Assembly (NCBI GenBank): GCA_023388075.1
Contig: JAEWGX010000130.1
Coordinates: 1 to 64,000 of the forward strand
Direction: 5' to 3'
From: Pseudomonadota bacterium
GTDB lineage: Bacteria; Pseudomonadota; Gammaproteobacteria; Burkholderiales; Burkholderiaceae_E
DNA length: 64,000 nucleotides
Shown one piece after another: positions 62,040 through 64,000 of the stretch. Numbering within the stretch: the first letter of the stretch is position 1; each line of letters opens with the position of its first letter. A model generated the notes under the pieces. It searched no databases and was not told the DNA's origin. It saw only the letters and a list, made by a program, of their open reading frames with translations. Both the position numbers and the translations under genes were made by a program.

Positions 62040-63059
62040 ATGTATACGCAGGCGATGGACACGATGGGCAAGGACGGCGACGTCCGCAAGCCGGTGAGCT
62101 CCACCGAGGAGCTGGAGTTGCAGCGTCGCTTCGACGAGCGCATCGACGCGGGCGACTTCATCGAGGCGAAGGACTGGATGCCGGAGCACTACCGCAAGAC
62201 CCTGGTGCGGCAGATCAGCCAGCACGCGCATTCGGAGATCGTCGGGATGCTGCCCGAGGGCAACTGGATCACCCGCGCGCCGACGTTGAAGCGCAAGGCG
62301 ATCCTGCTCGCCAAGGTGCAGGACGAAGGCGGTCACGGGCTCTACCTCTACGCCGCCGCGGAGACGCTCGGGACGTCGCGCGACGAGATGCTGGACGCGC
62401 TGCACAGCGGCCGCGCCAAGTACAGCTCCATCTTCAACTATCCGGCGCTCACGTGGGCCGACGTCGGCGTGATCGGCTGGCTGGTGGACGGCGCGGCGAT
62501 CATGAACCAGGTGCCGATCTGCCGCTGCTCCTACGCGCCCTATGCGCGCGCGATGATCCGCATCTGCCGCGAGGAGAGCTTCCACCAGCGCCAGGGCTAC
62601 GAGAGCCTGCTCACCATGATGCAGGAGGGCACCGAGGCGCAGAAGGCGATGGTGCAGGATGCGGTGAACCGCTGGTGGTGGCCGTCGGTGATGATGTTCG
62701 GCCCGCCGGACGACCAGTCGCCCAACTCGGCCCAGTCCATGCGCTGGGGGATCAAGCGGGTCTCCAACGACGAGCTGCGCCAGCGCTTCGTCGATGCCTG
62801 CGTCGACCAGGCGAAGGTGCTCGGCGTCACCCTGCCGGATCCCGACCTCAAATGGAACGAGGCGCGCCAGCACTACGACTTCGGCCCGATCGACTGGGAC
62901 GAGTTCTGGCAGGTGGTCGGCGGCAACGGCCCCTGCAACCGCGAGCGGCTCGCGGCGCGGGTCGCGGCCTGGGAGGAGGGCGCCTGGGTGCGCGAGGCGG
63001 CGCTGGCCCACGAAGAGAAGCGGGCGGCGCGCGAGGCGACGCGGCAGCAGGCCGCATGA
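62040..63059 (+). CDS. paaA: Phenylacetyl-CoA epoxidase subunit A
   Basis: Catalytic diiron subunit of the PaaABCE multicomponent epoxidase, 339 aa. Diiron ligands are in KVQDEGGHGLYLY and CREESFHQRQGYESL. The enzyme epoxidises the aromatic ring of phenylacetyl-CoA using O2. GGAGG precedes the ATG; paaB follows 37 bases later. Confidence 0.96.
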   Translation: MYTQAMDTMGKDGDVRKPVSSTEELELQRRFDERIDAGDFIEAKDWMPEHYRKTLVRQISQHAHSEIVGMLPEGNWITRAPTLKRKAILLAKVQDEGGHGLYLYAAAETLGTSRDEMLDALHSGRAKYSSIFNYPALTWADVGVIGWLVDGAAIMNQVPICRCSYAPYARAMIRICREESFHQRQGYESLLTMMQEGTEAQKAMVQDAVNRWWWPSVMMFGPPDDQSPNSAQSMRWGIKRVSNDELRQRFVDACVDQAKVLGVTLPDPDLKWNEARQHYDFGPIDWDEFWQVVGGNGPCNRERLAARVAAWEEGAWVREAALAHEEKRAAREATRQQAA

Positions 63060-63096
63060 TGGACAACCGGGCTTCACCGACGGCACGGAGGACACG

Positions 63097-63411
63097 ATGA
63101 CGAGCGAAGAGAAGAAGGCCGCGGCGCCGCGGCGCGAGTGGCCGCTTTGGGAAGTGTTCGTGCGCAGCCGCTCCGGGCTGGACCACAAGCACTGCGGCAG
63201 CCTCCACGCGGCCGACGCGAAGATGGCGATCCAGCTCGCGCGCGACGTCTACACGCGCCGCCAGGAGGGCACCAGCGTCTGGGTGGCTCGCTCGGATCAC
63301 ATCGTCGCGAGCGACCCGCGCGACAAGGACATGTACTTCGACCCGATGGAGGACAAGGTGTATCGGCATCCCACCTTCTACCGGCTCCCCGACTCCGTCG
63401 ATCACATGTGA
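63097..63411 (+). CDS. paaB: Phenylacetyl-CoA epoxidase subunit B
   Basis: Small structural subunit linking the epoxidase and reductase parts, 104 aa. WPLWEVFVRSRSGLDHKHCGSLHAADAKMAIQLARDVYTRR and the HPTFYRLPDSVDHM C-terminus match PaaB. ATG 63097 sits after ACGGAGGAC. Confidence 0.96.
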   Translation: MTSEEKKAAAPRREWPLWEVFVRSRSGLDHKHCGSLHAADAKMAIQLARDVYTRRQEGTSVWVARSDHIVASDPRDKDMYFDPMEDKVYRHPTFYRLPDSVDHM

Positions 63412-63505
63412 ATGAAACCAACCCCCTTGGGACCTTCGGCCCTGCCCCCCGACTGGCGCCGGCTGGGTTGGAGACGAACCGGGCGCTCGCCCTTGGATAA
63501 TTGAC

Positions 63506-64000
63506 ATGCATTCATCGATACAGGTGAGCGCGGACCCGGCGGTGCAGTACCTGCTGCGCATCGGGGACACCGTGCTGATCCACGGGCAGCGGCTCGCGGA
63601 GTGGTGCGGCCACGCGCCGGTCCTCGAGGAGGACATCGCGCTCGCCAACATGGCCCTGGACCTGATCGGCCAGGCGCGCGCCGTCCTGTCGCATGCCGGG
63701 CAGGTCGAAGGCGCCGGCCATGACGAGGACCAGCTCGCCTTCCTGCGCGACGAGCGCGACTACCGAAACCTCACCCTGGTGGAGCTGCCGCGCGGAGACT
63801 TCGCGGTGACGGTGCTGCGCAACGCGATGGTGGCGACCTTCCTGCTGCGGCTGTGGGAGCGCCTCGGCGAATCCAGCGACACCGAGCTTGCCGCGATCGC
63901 CGGCAAGGCCGTGAAGGAAGCCCGCTACCACCGTGAGCATTCGGCTGACTGGGTGGTGCGCCTTGCCGACGGCACCGACGAGTCGCGGGCCCGCATCGAG
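63506..64000 (+). CDS. paaC: Phenylacetyl-CoA epoxidase subunit C, partial
   Basis: First 165 codons of the structural diiron-like subunit that pairs with PaaA; the rest lies beyond the window. Segments VQYLLRIGDTVLIHGQRLAEWCGHAPVLEEDIALANMALD, GQARAVLSHAG and KEARYHREHSADWVVRL match PaaC, which has a ferritin fold without a full iron site. The 94-base gap after paaB shows no other gene. Confidence 0.93.
   Translation, partial: MHSSIQVSADPAVQYLLRIGDTVLIHGQRLAEWCGHAPVLEEDIALANMALDLIGQARAVLSHAGQVEGAGHDEDQLAFLRDERDYRNLTLVELPRGDFAVTVLRNAMVATFLLRLWERLGESSDTELAAIAGKAVKEARYHREHSADWVVRLADGTDESRARIE

Overview
The window reads as chromosomal DNA of a high-GC (about two-thirds G+C by eye) aerobic betaproteobacterium, most likely of the order Burkholderiales. 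The main reason is the block mnmG-rsmG-parA-parB-atpI-atpBEFHAGDC-(unknown)-hemE-priA, which I recall as a typical gene order there. A general amino-acid (Aap) transporter, the phenylacetate (paa) pathway and a CYP116B-type self-sufficient P450 fit the same group. No insertion sequence, prophage, CRISPR array or rRNA operon was seen. There is one tRNA, tRNA-Arg(CCG). The assignment rests on gene content, not on a database search.

Layout. 1-10.5 kb, mostly minus strand: the start of aapQ and all of aapJ, a UDP-glucose dehydrogenase / UDP-glucuronate decarboxylase-like pair, a cystathionine beta-lyase, a two-gene drug-type ABC exporter, then pckG (plus) converging on pdxA (minus). 10.6-13.2 kb: a succinate-semialdehyde dehydrogenase and a zinc alcohol dehydrogenase. 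13.2-18.6 kb: a gene-free stretch with a cluster of ParB-binding (parS) sites, then mnmG, rsmG, parA and parB. 18.7-26.2 kb: a sigma-70-type promoter and the complete F1Fo ATP synthase operon. 26.2-32.6 kb: an unidentified Rossmann-like protein coupled to hemE, an AT-rich spacer with two DnaA-box matches, then priA and a Rep-type helicase overlapping by one base.

32.7-38.3 kb, mostly minus strand: a membrane-anchored cytochrome c, a beta-CASP metallo-beta-lactamase, tRNA-Arg and a DUF454 protein (both plus), and a molybdate module modE - modB-modA-modC with a ModE-like operator just before modB. 38.5-45 kb: small unknown proteins, a 2-oxopentenoate-hydratase-family enzyme, a 412-aa unknown that overlaps a convergent patatin-like gene, a hotdog thioesterase coupled to a DUF4254 protein, and a family 9 glycosyltransferase. 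45-52 kb: a cobalamin riboswitch and btuB-like receptor, a ligJ-type 4-oxalomesaconate hydratase coupled to a DUF1932 dehydrogenase, a VOC protein, a BtuF-like binding protein, and bfd/bfr iron-storage genes around a Fur-box-like palindrome.

52.1-64 kb, all plus strand: the P450-reductase-ferredoxin fusion starts 19 bases after bfr, followed by a five-gene branched-chain-type ABC transporter (livKHMGF). A palindrome resembling a TetR/PaaR operator then precedes paaG-paaI-paaK-paaA-paaB-paaC (the last cut by the window end). Together these suggest uptake and aerobic CoA-dependent catabolism of aromatic acids. The most noteworthy items are regulatory: the parS cluster, the DnaA-box island between hemE and priA, the ModE-type operator, the Fur-type palindrome and the possible bfr-P450 co-transcription. 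I did not find a clear, wholly new multi-gene system.
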